Assembly (NCBI RefSeq): GCF_901709675.1
Contig: NC_051092.1
Span: forward strand, 3,414,491 to 3,478,490
Direction: 5' to 3'
DNA from: Syngnathus acus
Lineage: Eukaryota > Chordata > Actinopteri > Syngnathiformes > Syngnathidae
DNA: 64,000 bases
Shown: positions 23,017 through 35,531 of the stretch, piece by piece
How positions within the stretch are numbered: position 1 is the first letter of the stretch
How the letters are laid out: each line of letters starts with the position of its first letter
Program-made: the position numbers and the translations under genes
The notes under the pieces: model-generated
What the model saw: only the letters and a program-made list of their open reading frames with translations
The model's database searches: none
What the model was told of the DNA's origin: nothing

Positions 23017-26000
23017 ATGGCAGGAGGACCGAAGAACACAGACCCAGAAGAGGTATACGAATAGGCTTTTTGGGGAGTTGTTTGTATTTTGTATTGGAGC
23101 GGTTGCGCATTATGGGTGCGTCTTTGCGCTGCATTTTTTTTTATGTGCCCCCCCTGATCACTCGCACCAGCTGATTGAATGTGAAGGAACTGCGGCGCGT
23201 GTGCATTCGCACCACAATGCGACATTTCACCGCCTGTGTGGATTTTTTGCGCATGGACTTTCCGTGCGTAAAAGACGCATATTGCGCACGTTGTAAACTC
23301 TTAAAACTTAAATTAAAGTCGCTCGCTCGCATACACACATACAGACACACAAGAACGCCTGATGATGACGTCACGTTCCAACTAACACTGGTGACACTAG
23401 CAGCTATCACGCGCTACTTTTGAGCCACGTGCTGTTGGGCCACTTTGTAGGGCATTGGCGTGCAAAATCAGTCGTGTATTTTTTTCCTCCATATTTCATT
23501 GATTATTTTTTTGTTTAATACTTTCTCGATTAGTGATTCTCAAAGTGTGGTAAGCTATCCTATTACTTTTTATCTAGGCTACACTTCTTTTATATAAAGT
23601 AATAGGCTTACTTTTCAATACAATACATTTGCATTTAATGTTAAAGATTTGGGGGATTTAAAATACATTTATTCTACTTTTATGTACAATATATTTCAAC
23701 TGAGTCATTTTTTCCCTCTGTTTAAGCTCAGTGTTCATGTTCAATATGCATAACGTGACAGTAGCTTACGTTACCTCCGGCATACTTTTTAGAAATAGAA
23801 CGTCCAGCTTTTTTGATGAACACTTTGGCCTACTATACGTTACTGCATTTTCATGCTGGTCATGACATTAATAGTAGTAGTATTTTGAAGGGTTGACGTG
23901 GTCCTTGGTGCAACCATTTGGGAATCTCGATGGCGTAATGGGCACAAATCCCCCCCTCCCCCCCTCCAAAACTAGGCAATTTTTGACTTGCTGTGTGGTT
24001 TATATGGTTGGTAAGATAATGATGGGAGTCCTTGGAAATATGTCTGTCCTGGGAAAAAAAAGTTCCATCGCCTCTGTAGTGAAAGACAGTGGATACATTA
24101 CACGCTGGTTAAAAGTTTGGGCGCACTGGAGGTGTTTCCCGGTGCGTAATTACGCACGGACAATGTGTACCCAAACTTCATGCGAGAGGGTGGTGAGGAC
24201 CCCTTGCGGCTGTTTTGAGGGGTGTGGCTGCGCTCCACCCCGTGGAGCCACTCCACTGCGCTCTCTCACTCCTTCCTCCTCCTCGTCGTCGTCGTTCCTC
24301 ACTCCCTCTCCGTCTCGCGCAGGAGTTTGTGCACTCGCCCTTCATCCGCAAGCAAGGCAACATTTACAAGCCCAACAACAAGCAGCAGGACGGCGACATG
24401 GAGAACGACAGCCTCAACGAGAAGTCCATGATGGACGAGATGCACACCAAAGAGATCGACCTGGTCAACCGAGACCCCAAACACATCAACGACGACGTGG
24501 TCAAGGTGAGGACTTTGTAGATGACGTCACCGTAATTAAGAGATGTTTTGCAGTTTTATGTTTTTAAACGCAGTCTAGAGCAAAAAATGACAAATTTCCT
24601 GTTGTTACAGTCGGAGTTTCCCCTACTGTGGAAATGTTTATTTAATTTAATTTTGCGACGACTAATAAAAAAAAAAAAAAAAAAAAAAGCGAGTGGAGGA
24701 GTGGCGCCACCTGTTGTCAGATGGCAGGAGAGAAGCGTGCATATACGTGTGTGTGCGTGTATGTGTGTGTGTGAAAACCTTGTTAAAGTTGGGAAACACT
24801 CATATTGTGAGCATGGCTTGTATCTTCATATAGCCACACCCCGCAATATTTCCATTCTCCTCTCCATCCCACGTGACCAGGACAGCAGCTTTATCATTAC
24901 AGTGAATACACTGGATACATTCCAGACCCCACTCAAAAGATCATGCAAAAAGAAAAGGGGTGTGTGTGATTTTTTTCAAAGTTGATTCTAAACTTTTGAT
25001 TGGTTCTGAACACATATTTTAACCCCACAAAAATTTTTTTTACCATCATCCAATGTATAGTAAATGCTGTATGTGTTGCAATGCGTGTGTGCGCATGTAC
25101 CTTTAAGAGGCGGAGTCTGGTGGCTTGTAAGTGAGCTGTGCTTAAAATAAAAAAATGAATGAATGATTAATCGCATCATGACTAAGTAATTGATGCCACC
25201 GTAAAAAATCAAGGTTTATAATTGCCTATAATATCCACAAGATGGCGGCAAACTAAAACAGCAAATAGGTGTGTTTTTTAACTAGTAAGTGAATTTGCTG
25301 TATCGCCATCATGCGAAATAATGCCGTAGCGCAGGGACATTGAATGATCAAATCTTGTCAACTTTCACATGGTCTTTGTCACAAGACGCGTTGAATGGAT
25401 TTTATAATGGGAAGGAAGCAACAAAAATGACGAGTGAATTATAAAAGACACAGACACATTTGTCGCATCATGTTTGCGTGTGGACACGATAAGAAGTAAA
25501 GTTCAATCTTTGTCTGTTCCGCCTCTGATGACAAATGAGTCATACTCTCCAACCTCCCCCACAATCGACCACAATGTTCACATCCCCAGTGGAAACATTT
25601 CATTACACTCTGCCTTTAATTATATGCAATACAAAACAACCAATGAGGCACAGTACACCCAGGATCGGTCGCCAGCCAATCGACCAGTCACACATTTGGA
25701 CAGACACCTAAGGACAACAGTTTTTGGAGTTTAGCAATCATGGAGAATGCCAACTCATTCCCAGAATTGTTTAAGTGTGAGGTAGCTACGCTAACCACTA
25801 GGCTACTATGCTGCTGCATTTTGTATGTAAAAATAATTCAAGAGGAATTCCTTCAGTCAAGCATTCCGAGGCGAGGAACACCGTTTGGGCTCGCCGCCCA
25901 CCCTCCGGACGGGAGCGTCAAGTTTTCCCCATGGTTGCTTGGCAATTTGAGGTCACTGACTCAACTCTGCCATGCACACACACTCACGCACACTCGCACA

Positions 26001-27574
26001 CACACGCAAATACAGTGATTGAAGGGAGCCTCGGCTTCCGCAGCTGGTCTCAATCAGCGGGCTGCATCAGAACCACGCGGGCCGCTTGACTTCACTCGCT
26101 TGTGACTTTCCGTTCCGACGCGGTCTTTCCATAGCCCAGAGCGTCCGCTTGAGTTCAATAGAAGATCTGTGAGGCGGGCCGCCACTTGTTCATTGTGGAA
26201 TTTGCTGGTTAAACTCGGCCCAAATGGCAACAATGGTTTGCAGCGCATCTGCCTTGCAGCACATGAATTCGGGGTTTGAATCTAGGCTCAGCAAGGTCCA
26301 TTGTTTGTTTATAAATAGCTTGACATTGACTGGCGACCAGTCCAGTTCTTACCCAGTTTGGTGGGGTAGACTTTATTTTATTCATGACCCCAGTACTACG
26401 GAAAATGTTTAGAAAGTTAGCACAGCGGCTAGCAGTTTTTCCAAAACCATACCGGCGAGACAATTTATGGCTCTGTATTGTTTATTGTCATCATTTTATT
26501 GTGAAACAGGATGTGACCAGAGCCGACACTTCCTGTGACGCGTGAAGCCCCTCAAAGCAACACGAGAATCCATTAACATGCTTCTGTCTCACTTTGTTTG
26601 AAGATAGCGCTCTGAGAATAGCATGTCACTTTTGTTTTGGCCGCAATGACACGGTTGCCAGGGCGACGGGGGCCGTTCACATGCTTCCACGAGACTTCAA
26701 TTGAGCTTCAGAAGAAGTTTTAAGATGTTATTCACGTGGTATTTTTTATTTGTTATAGTGCACGAGTCCGCCCTCTTAAAAACTCCAGAATGACAACATA
26801 CAGCAGCAAGGATTCACCGAGATTTCCAAATAAACACTCAAGTGTTTCTACAAGAGCTCTAAAGTTTTATTATGCTGTACTGATACTTTTATACAAAAGT
26901 CCTTTTTGCCTTCAGTACACTTCTGGAAAGTGACTCTATGAATTAATCTAATGTTAATGGTGCTAATTTGCCTTAGCATTAGCTACAAAATGCTAACGTT
27001 CATATAAAACCTTGCTCTATGAGAACACCGTGAGGTCTCCAAGGTTGAGAAGGATAAATATTGACGGTGAGCTCATGAAGTAGCGGGGAGGGACGATATG
27101 GAGTGTGTGTTGTGTTGACGCTTCAACGTGTCCTTCAGTGTTCCCACCATGGCACGATTACGTTGCAAATGTGAGGCCAGATAAGAAAACCAGAAAACAT
27201 TTGGCTTAAAGAAAATGTTTTCAATTCCTCAGGTGGACTTTGTGGACGTGATCGCCGAACCAGCGGGCACGTACAGCTTCGATGGCGTGTGGAAGGCCAG
27301 CTTTACCACATTCACCGTCACCAAATACTGGTGCTACCGCTTGCTGACGGCGCTGGTGGGCATCCCGCTGGCGCTGGTGTGGGGCATCTTCTTCGCCATC
27401 CTGTCCTTTGTGCACATCTGGGCGGTGGTACCCTGCATCAAGAGCTACCTGATCGAGATCCACTGCGTCAGTCGCGTCTTCTCCATCTGCGTGCACACCT
27501 TCCTCGATCCGGTTTTCGAGGCCATGGGCAAGTGTTTCAGCAGCGTGCGGATCACCACCGTCAAGGAGGTGTAG
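23017..27574 (+). CDS. cav1: Caveolin-1 (3 exons, 186 aa)
   Basis: Exons 23017-23052, 24323-24505 and 27233-27574 join to 561 nt. Caveolin-1 is the main structural protein of caveolae and binds cholesterol and signalling proteins. Exon 2 has [10 protein letters not shown] and [20 protein letters not shown], which are caveolin-1-specific. Exon 3 has the scaffolding domain [20 protein letters not shown] (90-109), the hairpin to about 133, and a C-terminal tail ending VKEV. Three features differ from the mammalian protein. The signature reads FVDVIAEP (76-83) rather than FEDVIAEP. The equivalent of palmitoylated Cys156 is Leu164, though Cys141 and Cys151 remain and Cys159 and Cys174 are present. 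The Tyr14 region reads [11 protein letters not shown] with no Tyr. It is eight residues longer than human. The first intron is 1.3 kb, the second 2.7 kb. Confidence 0.95.
25648..25808 (-). repeat. degenerate copy of a common fish interspersed repeat
   Basis: Contains CACAGTACACCCAGGATCGG and GTCGCCAGCCAATCG followed by a decayed body ending CGCTAACCACTAGGC. These phrases belong to a very widespread fish repeat that I recognise by its wording but cannot name with certainty. It lies in cav1 intron 2 and is in inverted orientation to the copy at 26241-26407. Confidence 0.6.
26241..26407 (+). repeat. second copy of the same fish interspersed repeat, opposite orientation
   Basis: Reads GCGCATCTGCCTTGCAGCAC, GGGGTTTGAATCTAGG and ACTGGCGACCAGTCCAG, the sense-strand wording of the family seen in reverse at 25648. 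The GGTTTGAATC segment looks like a Pol III B box, hinting at a tRNA-derived origin. Both copies lie in cav1 intron 2. Confidence 0.6.
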
Positions 27575-28760
27575 GCGCCATCTGGAGGAGGATTCATGGG
27601 AATTCATTGGGGATTGGGTGGGGAGGGGGGGGGGGATATCGGGGGAGGTGGGGGCAGAGTCTGATAGGACATTTTTACAGGTTGGACGTTCCAAGCTAAG
27701 AGACAGGGAGGGGGGTGGTATTTCTTGTTTTAGAGCTTTCCTTCATGTTTTGATCAATTCAAATCCTGGTACACACAACAAAAGCAACCTTCACGCTGAC
27801 TATCGGAGCCAGATTTAGGTAAGGCGAGATGAGATGGTTGAAGTCGACTGCTGTCTTCTCATTATCTGAATGCATCAAGTCGTAGTGAGCGTTTGAAGTT
27901 GCTGTCCTAGCTTTGCCAGGAAGCCAATATGAAATGGGCTTAAGGATCTGATTTTGATCTTGATTTCGACCCGAACAAAGCCAGCGTAAACCGGCTTTTG
28001 TGTCCGATGTGTAACACTACGAGCAGGTCAAGTCACCACTGTATCTGAATGTGGAGCGCCACAATGGTTGTGTCAGTGTGAAATTTGACTTGTCTGACAG
28101 ATCTTTTTGTTGTGGTGTTTTGATTGAAGAGTGTTTCGTCTCCCTGCGTGGATAACAATCATGGCCAACATTTTCCGATATAAACCCCTGCCGCCAAATC
28201 TGGCTTCAACCACAAGTTAAGGATTTAGCAGTTCAGCTAACAACTAGCACAGTGTCTTCTTTTACTCAGACAATTGTGGTTTTTATTGTCCTTCTGCGTG
28301 TACCGGATGTAGACAAATCGACATTCACCTTGTTCACGTTTGCTCATTGAGGGATGCTGGTCGTAGCGCTAGCTCGGCAGCGACCTGAATTCTGCCGACA
28401 CCGCACAAAACCAAACAACCATTGATCCCTTTGTCCCCCCCATGACCTCTGATACCACCCCCAGTACCTCCTCCCCCGACCTGGCTTTGCTGCAGTCGGA
28501 CACACTGAACCCGCCACCCCCCTTTTTTTTTTTTTTTTTTTTTGCCGTCCGCCGCCCTCGAGATCAACACGCTACCTGCTGCTCAGTCACTCGCTTTGTC
28601 TTGAATAAAAAATGTCCCAATTCACCTGTTTTAGCCTCCTGTTTGACGATGTGAACTTGAGGCGGTTAATCTTAGCAGCTAGCATATACACACATAGACT
28701 TTGGACTCAGACTCTCCATTATTGCGTATCAACGTGAAGAATATGCAATAAAACTTAATG
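27575..28760 (+). other. cav1: cav1 3' UTR with alternative poly(A) signals
   Basis: After the TAG at 27572-27574 comes a G-rich patch (about 27600-27655), a poly(T) run (28515-28541) and AATAAA signals at 28604-28609 and 28747-28752. Either would end the transcript, giving a UTR of 1.0-1.2 kb. ATTAAA near 29173 is a further possible site. Confidence 0.5.
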
Positions 28761-30839
28761 TCACTGCCAGCTATCGTCTGTTTATTTTTTGCTTAGCACA
28801 ACCTGCTAGCGTGCTAGCTAGCTCGGTGACGACCGATGTCTTGTAAAGACTTGTACACGTTTCTTTTTAATCACAAATGAAAGAAAGTTGTGTTGTGATT
28901 AGTGTGTTCTCGTTTTTTGTGAAGAACTAACATTTTTTCAAGTTAGTAAAAAGCTTATGCAATGTGCTTTTGTTGTGTCACCATTTGTAAACTCAATGTG
29001 GGCCTCTATCCCGCGAGGGGAGGGTTCTTTTCACGTTTGCACGCTTTTCCTCCCCTTCAGTCTACCTGCTGTTTTTGTTTCTTTCACAGGCGACTCAAAA
29101 GGTGATATTTTTATATATAAAGTTTTTTTTCCCCCTTTCTTGCCTTTACTTGTACAATATCACGCTGTGCACATTAAAGTTGAATATGATCACTTGTGTG
29201 TGTGTGTGTGTGTCTGTTGACATCAAAGTTTCTTCCTTTTAGGAAAGCGAATGAGAACATGTTGAAACACTTTTTTTAAATAACAAAATATAGAACGAAA
29301 CTTGAACATTAGAAGATATTACACTTTATATTGTAAATTATTTGGTAGGAAAAGAAATCTGTCAAAATGCCTAAATCAAGGTGCCAAAAAGTATCACTCA
29401 GTTAAAAACATCGTAAAAGTACTAATAAACTTTTTATAATTCTTCAAAAAGAATCTTAATTAAATCCACGGAAGACTGTGCGTGACAAGGATAATTTGAG
29501 TGGATGTCCTATAGTTTACAGTGGATTGGCGTTTCTATGGGGTATTTGCGCCCCCTTGTGGTGTCGCCCTTCGTTGAAGAGATGATAATTTTGTATGATG
29601 AAACACTACCCTCTAGTGGATAAAACCGATAAATACAAACTCCATTGGAGCCGAACGTGAACGCTGCAATCTCGCCACTGGGAGGCAGTATAATACAGTT
29701 ATGCAAACAAAAATAAAGTTAAGAGAGAAAGAAGTTTCCAGCTGCTGTCAAAAACGAGAACGCCCATTCATGGCGGCAGTTGAATGATATTACAGTGAGT
29801 CATATTTTGCAACACGGAGAACTGTGTGTATGCATTTGTATGTTAAAATATTTAAAATCGTAACTATTGATGCTGTAGCCGTTGGTATGCTCGTGGCGTT
29901 TTGCATTGTTTATTAGCATTTAGCTAAGCGAACTTTCCTAAGGCAAAAAAACACAACGTTTATTTTAAGTATTCAAAAGGTAATAATTTGTGTTTTTACA
30001 TAGTTTAACACTGAAATTTATGTGGGAGTGTTCGTAAACACCTTCGAGCCATTTAAAAAAAAAATACAATTTTCAATATTTGCCAAACTGCTGCGTGTTT
30101 TTTAGATGGTAGTTTGTTCCAGCAAAAGCCACAATTAAAATGGTAACATCGTGTTGTGTGTCTTGTTGGGCACTTTTGAAGTTTTAGCCTGAACGTGTTT
30201 GTGACCTTAATTTTCCCCAAAACCACTTTTTTGTTTCTTTCATGCAAAACTACTTTGGCTTCAGGGTTGTTCTTTCTGTATGGAAATCTTTTTATTCAAA
30301 ACCAAAGAGCTGTTTTTCTAATAACTAGAAAAGCAACTGAACTAATTTCTTAAGATTACAGTTATTTTAGGGGCCTGCACTCAAATGGTGGAAAAGTAAA
30401 GAAGTTGGAAGCCCAAATGTCTTTTGGTTGATTAATCAGCCGTGTCTCAATACTTTTGTCCATACAGTGTCAAGCACTGAATTATGTTATTTTCAGGGAT
30501 GATGCGGTCCTCATCTGATATCCGCTGCGGTGGCTGCAATCAATCCATCACGTGGCCGTTGAAGATGTTGCACGAGATGAGCCAAACTGTGACGTTCATT
30601 CGGCATCTACGGCGTGAGGCAAGGTGAGGTGGAGTGTCCGTCTTGTCAGATGTAGACATAGTAGGAGCAGGTGCTAAGGCCCAGTCATTTCCTGTCGTGC
30701 GTGATTGTCTTACTTGATTTCCTGTGACTGAGACGGAGAAAATGGGAATAAAAAAAAACAAGCTAGTTAAATAGCCACATAGTATGATTTTTCATGATCA
30801 TGAATATCTAGGCATGCATTTTTTGTAGCACATTAGTTT

Positions 30840-30905
30840 TGCAGGTGAGCTGGAGTCGATGAGAGCTGACTTTGGATGGAGGCCGGGTACACCCCGGGTT
30901 GGTCT
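30840..30905 (-). repeat. truncated fish interspersed repeat
   Basis: GAGCTGGAGTCGATGAGAGC, then GCTGACTTTGGATGGAGGCC and GGGTACACCCCGGGTTGGTC, matches the terminal part of the same repeat family as in cav1 intron 2, cut off after about 65 bases. Confidence 0.55.
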
Positions 30906-32401
30906 CTCTCTACATACAGTGATTTTCTTAAAAACACATGCACAGCCATGTAAAGTGTTGTGTACATTGCAACACATGTGACTCATGCGTTGTTTATTAT
31001 GACAGGCCAGCTGCACGCACAAAAAATAGAACGTGCGCATAGTTTGTCATGTCGCAGGTGTTGCGGTCGCAGGATGCCGTGCTGCGACATTAGAACTAGA
31101 ACCAGAACCACAGTATGAGCTTTTCTACATTCCGATTTTGTCGTCCTCCTTCATCCCCGCTCCACACCGAAGCATAACAACGCTGATGGCCACAAGAGCC
31201 ACAGAGACACACCCATTGGGCACACAAACACACACAAACACACACACACACGGGTAGACACACCCATGTGTGTAAGTGTGTGTGCCCCGAGGCCAAGCAA
31301 AACTGTGCTCTCTAATCAGACTGACTAGAAAGATATGAGGAGTTTTGGCTCGTCACTGCAACACCAGTGAACATAAAATAAAAATAATAAAATTATTCTC
31401 TTGCTTGCGTCATTGGATGTAATCATCAAACTTCACCGTGATGCTTTGCCCACACACGTAGACAAAAACTCAAATTCCTCACAATAAGGCGGCCCCTACT
31501 TATCTAGTATACCTTCTTTAAATTTATTAGCAAGTTGACAAAATCTCTCAAATTTCATTTTGCTAACTTACGCTAACTTGGGGGCGAAAAATTCTTTTGG
31601 GCGTGACATTTTCAGAATTTTTTGTGGGTCTGCTCACAAAAGAAATGTTCTAATTATATGTTGCATAGTGACACTGGGCAGGTGAGGTTGTTTTTGTCAG
31701 TGTTAGCTTAGCGGGCTAGTTGTGTATTTTAAGGGTGGTATAGTTGTTGTTGTAAACAAACACAGCTGAACTAACTCATGCTAATCCAGAGCTAAATGTT
31801 AGCGTAGCTTATCATAAAACAGCACACACGTTTTGTTTTGACACTGGAGTGACTTTTCAATCATTCAGCACTCTCGCTAATGATGACCCTGATGCACTTG
31901 TCGTCCTCTAGGGAGCAAGACTGTTGACTAGCTAACATCGATTGACCTAAACTAACCTGTGTGACGCTGAGAGACAAGTGTAAACATTAAACTTAACATT
32001 TAGGAATGCTGAGAGGCAAATATTCACATTACTAAATTAAGATAATGCTTATCTCTCCGCATGGGCGCTAAAGCTATTGTGGTTGGGAAAAACAACAACA
32101 CTGTTCACGTCCACTAGGGGCGCATTGAACTCAAACCTCTGGATGCTTGTTTCAGCATTCATTCATGTCATATTTTTGTCTGCATGAATGATTGTTTGTA
32201 GTGTTTAAGGGAAGCTCTCAAGAATGTCAGTGAATATAAAAAAGAGGAAGCTACTGGGTTAGGGATATCATCAGTTTCACACGAAATGATGACAACCATC
32301 AATCATTTTGACAGTTGATCATAGTCATCACCATTTCCATTGTGGAGACTGTGGGTGGGTTTGTGTGACTGTGACTGTGTGTGTGTGTGACTGTGACTGT
32401 G

Positions 32402-32618
<217 letters not shown>

Positions 32619-32880
32619 GTGTCGCTGTCCTGCTTTCTTTCAGGAAGTGGCACAAAGGAATGTTTGGCCGTGATTCACGACACTCCGCGGCCACGCAGTT
32701 CGTTATTTACGGCTCAGCGAGTCGTCGCTCCACGTGTGACTCAGTTTGTGGATGGAGGAGTCAGGTGCAGAGGAAATGACAATCACTGTCTCTGTGCTTC
32801 ACGTTAACTTGTAGCGTTTAACGCTCAACCGAGCTGCGGCGTAATCGGGCAAAATATGTAGGACAAGTTTGCCAGTTTAA

Positions 32881-33210
32881 AAATGGCCACTTCAAATTGG
32901 AATGGGTGACTTTGTGGGGCTTTTCGGGCATGGCTCCTTGAGACTTTTTTGCGGGTCAACTCATGATGAACATGTCGACCAAATTTTATGTTGCTAAGTA
33001 CAACTGGCTTTGGGGCAAAATCTCTCGCCTTTGAAGAACTATAAATGAAGTCAACATGGCCATTTTAAACTAAAATGGCAGACTTGGTTTTTTTTTCCAG
33101 GCAAGAATTTTGGAAAAAAAAAATCCTGAGTCTACTGATGAGAGACTTGTTTACCTAATTTCAAATTGCCAAGTACAACTGGCTTCAGGGGTAAAGTTTA
33201 AATAGACAAA
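32881..33210 (-). repeat. ~165-bp repeat family, two tandem copies upstream of met
   Basis: Two units share TTGCTAAGTACAACTGGCTT and TTGCCAAGTACAACTGGCTT at 32991 and 33166, a spacing of 175 bases. The first also has GAGACTTTTTTGCGGGTCAA and CTCATGATGAACATG. It runs opposite to the tes 3' UTR copy. Confidence 0.65.
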
Positions 33211-33606
33211 TCTGGCATACACTGCTACTGAACTATTGGTGAGTCATCAAACTTTGCTGTCATAATCCGCTTAGATGCAACAATTCAAATGTTTTACAAT
33301 TTTTAAACTGTTGCAACACCTCTGATTCTTTGCACTTTATTGTATTATGTTACCACTCTATGTTTTTTATACAATATAAAATAGTATAGTTTTTCCTCAT
33401 TACAAATTTTTGGAGGGGATGTGGAATAGAACGAATTAGTGGCACTCAATGTTGATCATGGTCATTTTATTAGATAAAACTGTAAAAAAAAGTTTGAGCA
33501 AACGTTTTATAGTGAAACCAAATACAAGAAACTGACTAAAAAGTAGTCAAGAGAGAGACGAAAAAAAAGTTTCACCTGAGCAGACAAACAACAGAGGGGC
33601 ACCTCC

Positions 33607-33881
33607 TGACGTCACGGCACCGTGGGCGTGGCTTGTAGCCACGCGTGCGGTGGGAGGCGAGCGCGCACGCAACGGAGCGGCAAAGCGGCAGCATCGTATC
33701 GGCTACGCGCACGCATCTGCGCTCTCTCCTCACGCGCCAAGTCAACTGTTTTTGTTTGTATTTATCACCAAAAAAAGGAGAAGAAGAAGAAGAAGAGGAG
33801 AAGTTGACTTGCCTTTGCTTCTGTTTGGACTAATTTGGAGAACTTTCTTGCGTGGAGTATGATTTGAACGCCGCCGAACAG
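33607..33881 (+). promoter_or_regulatory. met: met promoter and probable non-coding first exon
   Basis: A CpG-rich block begins with the perfect CRE TGACGTCA (33607-33614) and a GC/KLF-type box GTGGGCGTGGC (about 33622-33632). It continues to a good donor, CCGAACAG followed by GTGAGCCC, so the exon would end at 33881. No TATA box is seen. The next acceptor is just before the met ATG at 35532. A two-codon upstream reading frame (ATG ATT TGA, 33859-33867) lies near the exon end. Placed by analogy with mammalian MET, whose first exon is also non-coding. Confidence 0.6.
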
Positions 33882-35530
33882 GTGAGCCCAAACCGCCGCA
33901 TTACGTTTTATTATTATATTTAATAATAAACTTTATGCTGGTTTGAGTGGCTGGAATACAATCAACGTGTTGTTGACTTGGCTTTGTCTGCTCACGCGTG
34001 TGTGTGCGTGCGCCTTTGCTTGCCATGCAAGTGCATATATATGTGTGTGTGTGTGTACTCTGCATGACTCACTTTCCTCTTCAATTCGCAACTTTTTCAC
34101 ATCTTTTGTGCTTTTACTTTACTACCATTGTGTGTTTTTTTGCAGGTGCACCCCACACACATTTTTATGACCATACCATTATTCATTCACGCTTTAGCAG
34201 TCAAAGTGATTCCTCTCCTCTGTGATCCTCTCTGTGCGTCAAAGTTGCCCACAAGAAAATTTATGTCGTCCATGTCAAAAGGAGTTTGTGGATTCTGTTT
34301 ATAAAGAGTATTTTTATCCATGGCCCCTACTCCCGACCTTCTCGATGCATACAGTATCGACTATATAAATTATAAGATGCGTTTCATCTTAATTAAAACT
34401 TTTTTGTTCTTTTTTTTTTTTGGTCCAAATATGTTTTATTTTGTTTAATATTTTAGTATTGTATAATAGATAGTATAGTATTTGTTTTGTCAGTGGACCC
34501 TCTGCCCCTCTTCCTTTCCCCTAAATGGACTTGATGATTTTGATAGTGTGTTCACATGCACTTGACATTTCAATATTTTAGTCAAATCAAAAAGGGGCTT
34601 ATAATCCCACTCCCACATGGGGCCCCTATTTATCGTGACAGAGTTCATCTCCATCCCTCATGCAAAGCTACTCTTGTTTTGATGCCTTTCACGCCACCGC
34701 ATGTGTCACAGCCACATCAAGCTCAACCAGCATTTTGCAAATTCTACAGTAGCACCGCAAAGCTCCCCCCCCCCCCCCCCCCCCCCCTCCAATTCGCCTT
34801 TCACCCACCCCGCGTGCCGCTATTGAGTCGCCGGGTGATTTATCATGTCCCACCAGGGTCCGTCCCGCCTCTGCTTTTAATTGAGTCTATCGTAATGCTC
34901 CCCGGAGGCCTCGCTGTCTTAGAACCCCTTTCACACAAAGGTCCCTGCAAAATAGCTGCATTCTAAAAATGATGGCACCCTCAAGTTTAGTGAGTTTCAC
35001 ACAGAACACAGCAAAGTCGAGATGTTGATGTGCACCATCACATTTATTGTTCACTTGTTCCATTTTCTTTTGCTTTGGTTGCTTTTATGCTTTTTTTGGG
35101 TGGTGTGTTCTACTTTTTGGTGGCCCACTTTTTGTGTTCCACTTTGTGCCCTTTTACATTTTTAGCATTCTATTTTTTTGCAGTCCACATTTTTCTTTCC
35201 ACTTGTCGGCCATTAATTTGTTTCTGTTCTGTTTTTTTTTTGGTTCTGATCTTTCTGCTTCACCTTTTGTGTTGTCTTTGATTTAACTTCTCGTACCGTG
35301 TTCTACTTTGTGTGTCTAACTTTTTTTGTGTTATAATTGTTCTTGTTCCATTGTTTTAATGTTCTCCTTTGTTTTCCATTTTGTGTCTTGTTGTTGTGTT
35401 TCACTGTTTTAAAGTTCCAATTATTTCTGCCATCCAGTTTTTTCCCCACTTTCTTTTGTGGTGCTTTTCGCTCTCCACTTTGTGTTTTTTTTTTGTGTGT
35501 ACCACTAACTTGTTTGTGGTTTGTCTTCAG
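33882..35530 (+). other. met intron 1
   Basis: T-rich intron with a 23-base C run (34765-34787) and a long pyrimidine-rich stretch (35040-35530) leading to the acceptor TTGTCTTCAG. No other feature is recognised. Confidence 0.55.
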
Positions 35531-35531
35531 G

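Noticed and set aside
24178-24567. Long + strand frame across cav1 exon 2
   Set aside because: It is a shadow frame; the real frame, bounded by splice sites, gives caveolin-1 sequence.
27289-27699. 136-codon frame overlapping cav1 exon 3 and 3' UTR
   Set aside because: Alternate frame over a GC-rich exon; the caveolin frame explains the composition.
35030-35520. Phe/Leu/Cys-rich open frame before the met ATG
   Set aside because: It is pyrimidine-rich intron read as protein; it runs into the signal peptide frame only by chance, and an acceptor (CTTCAG) lies right before the ATG.
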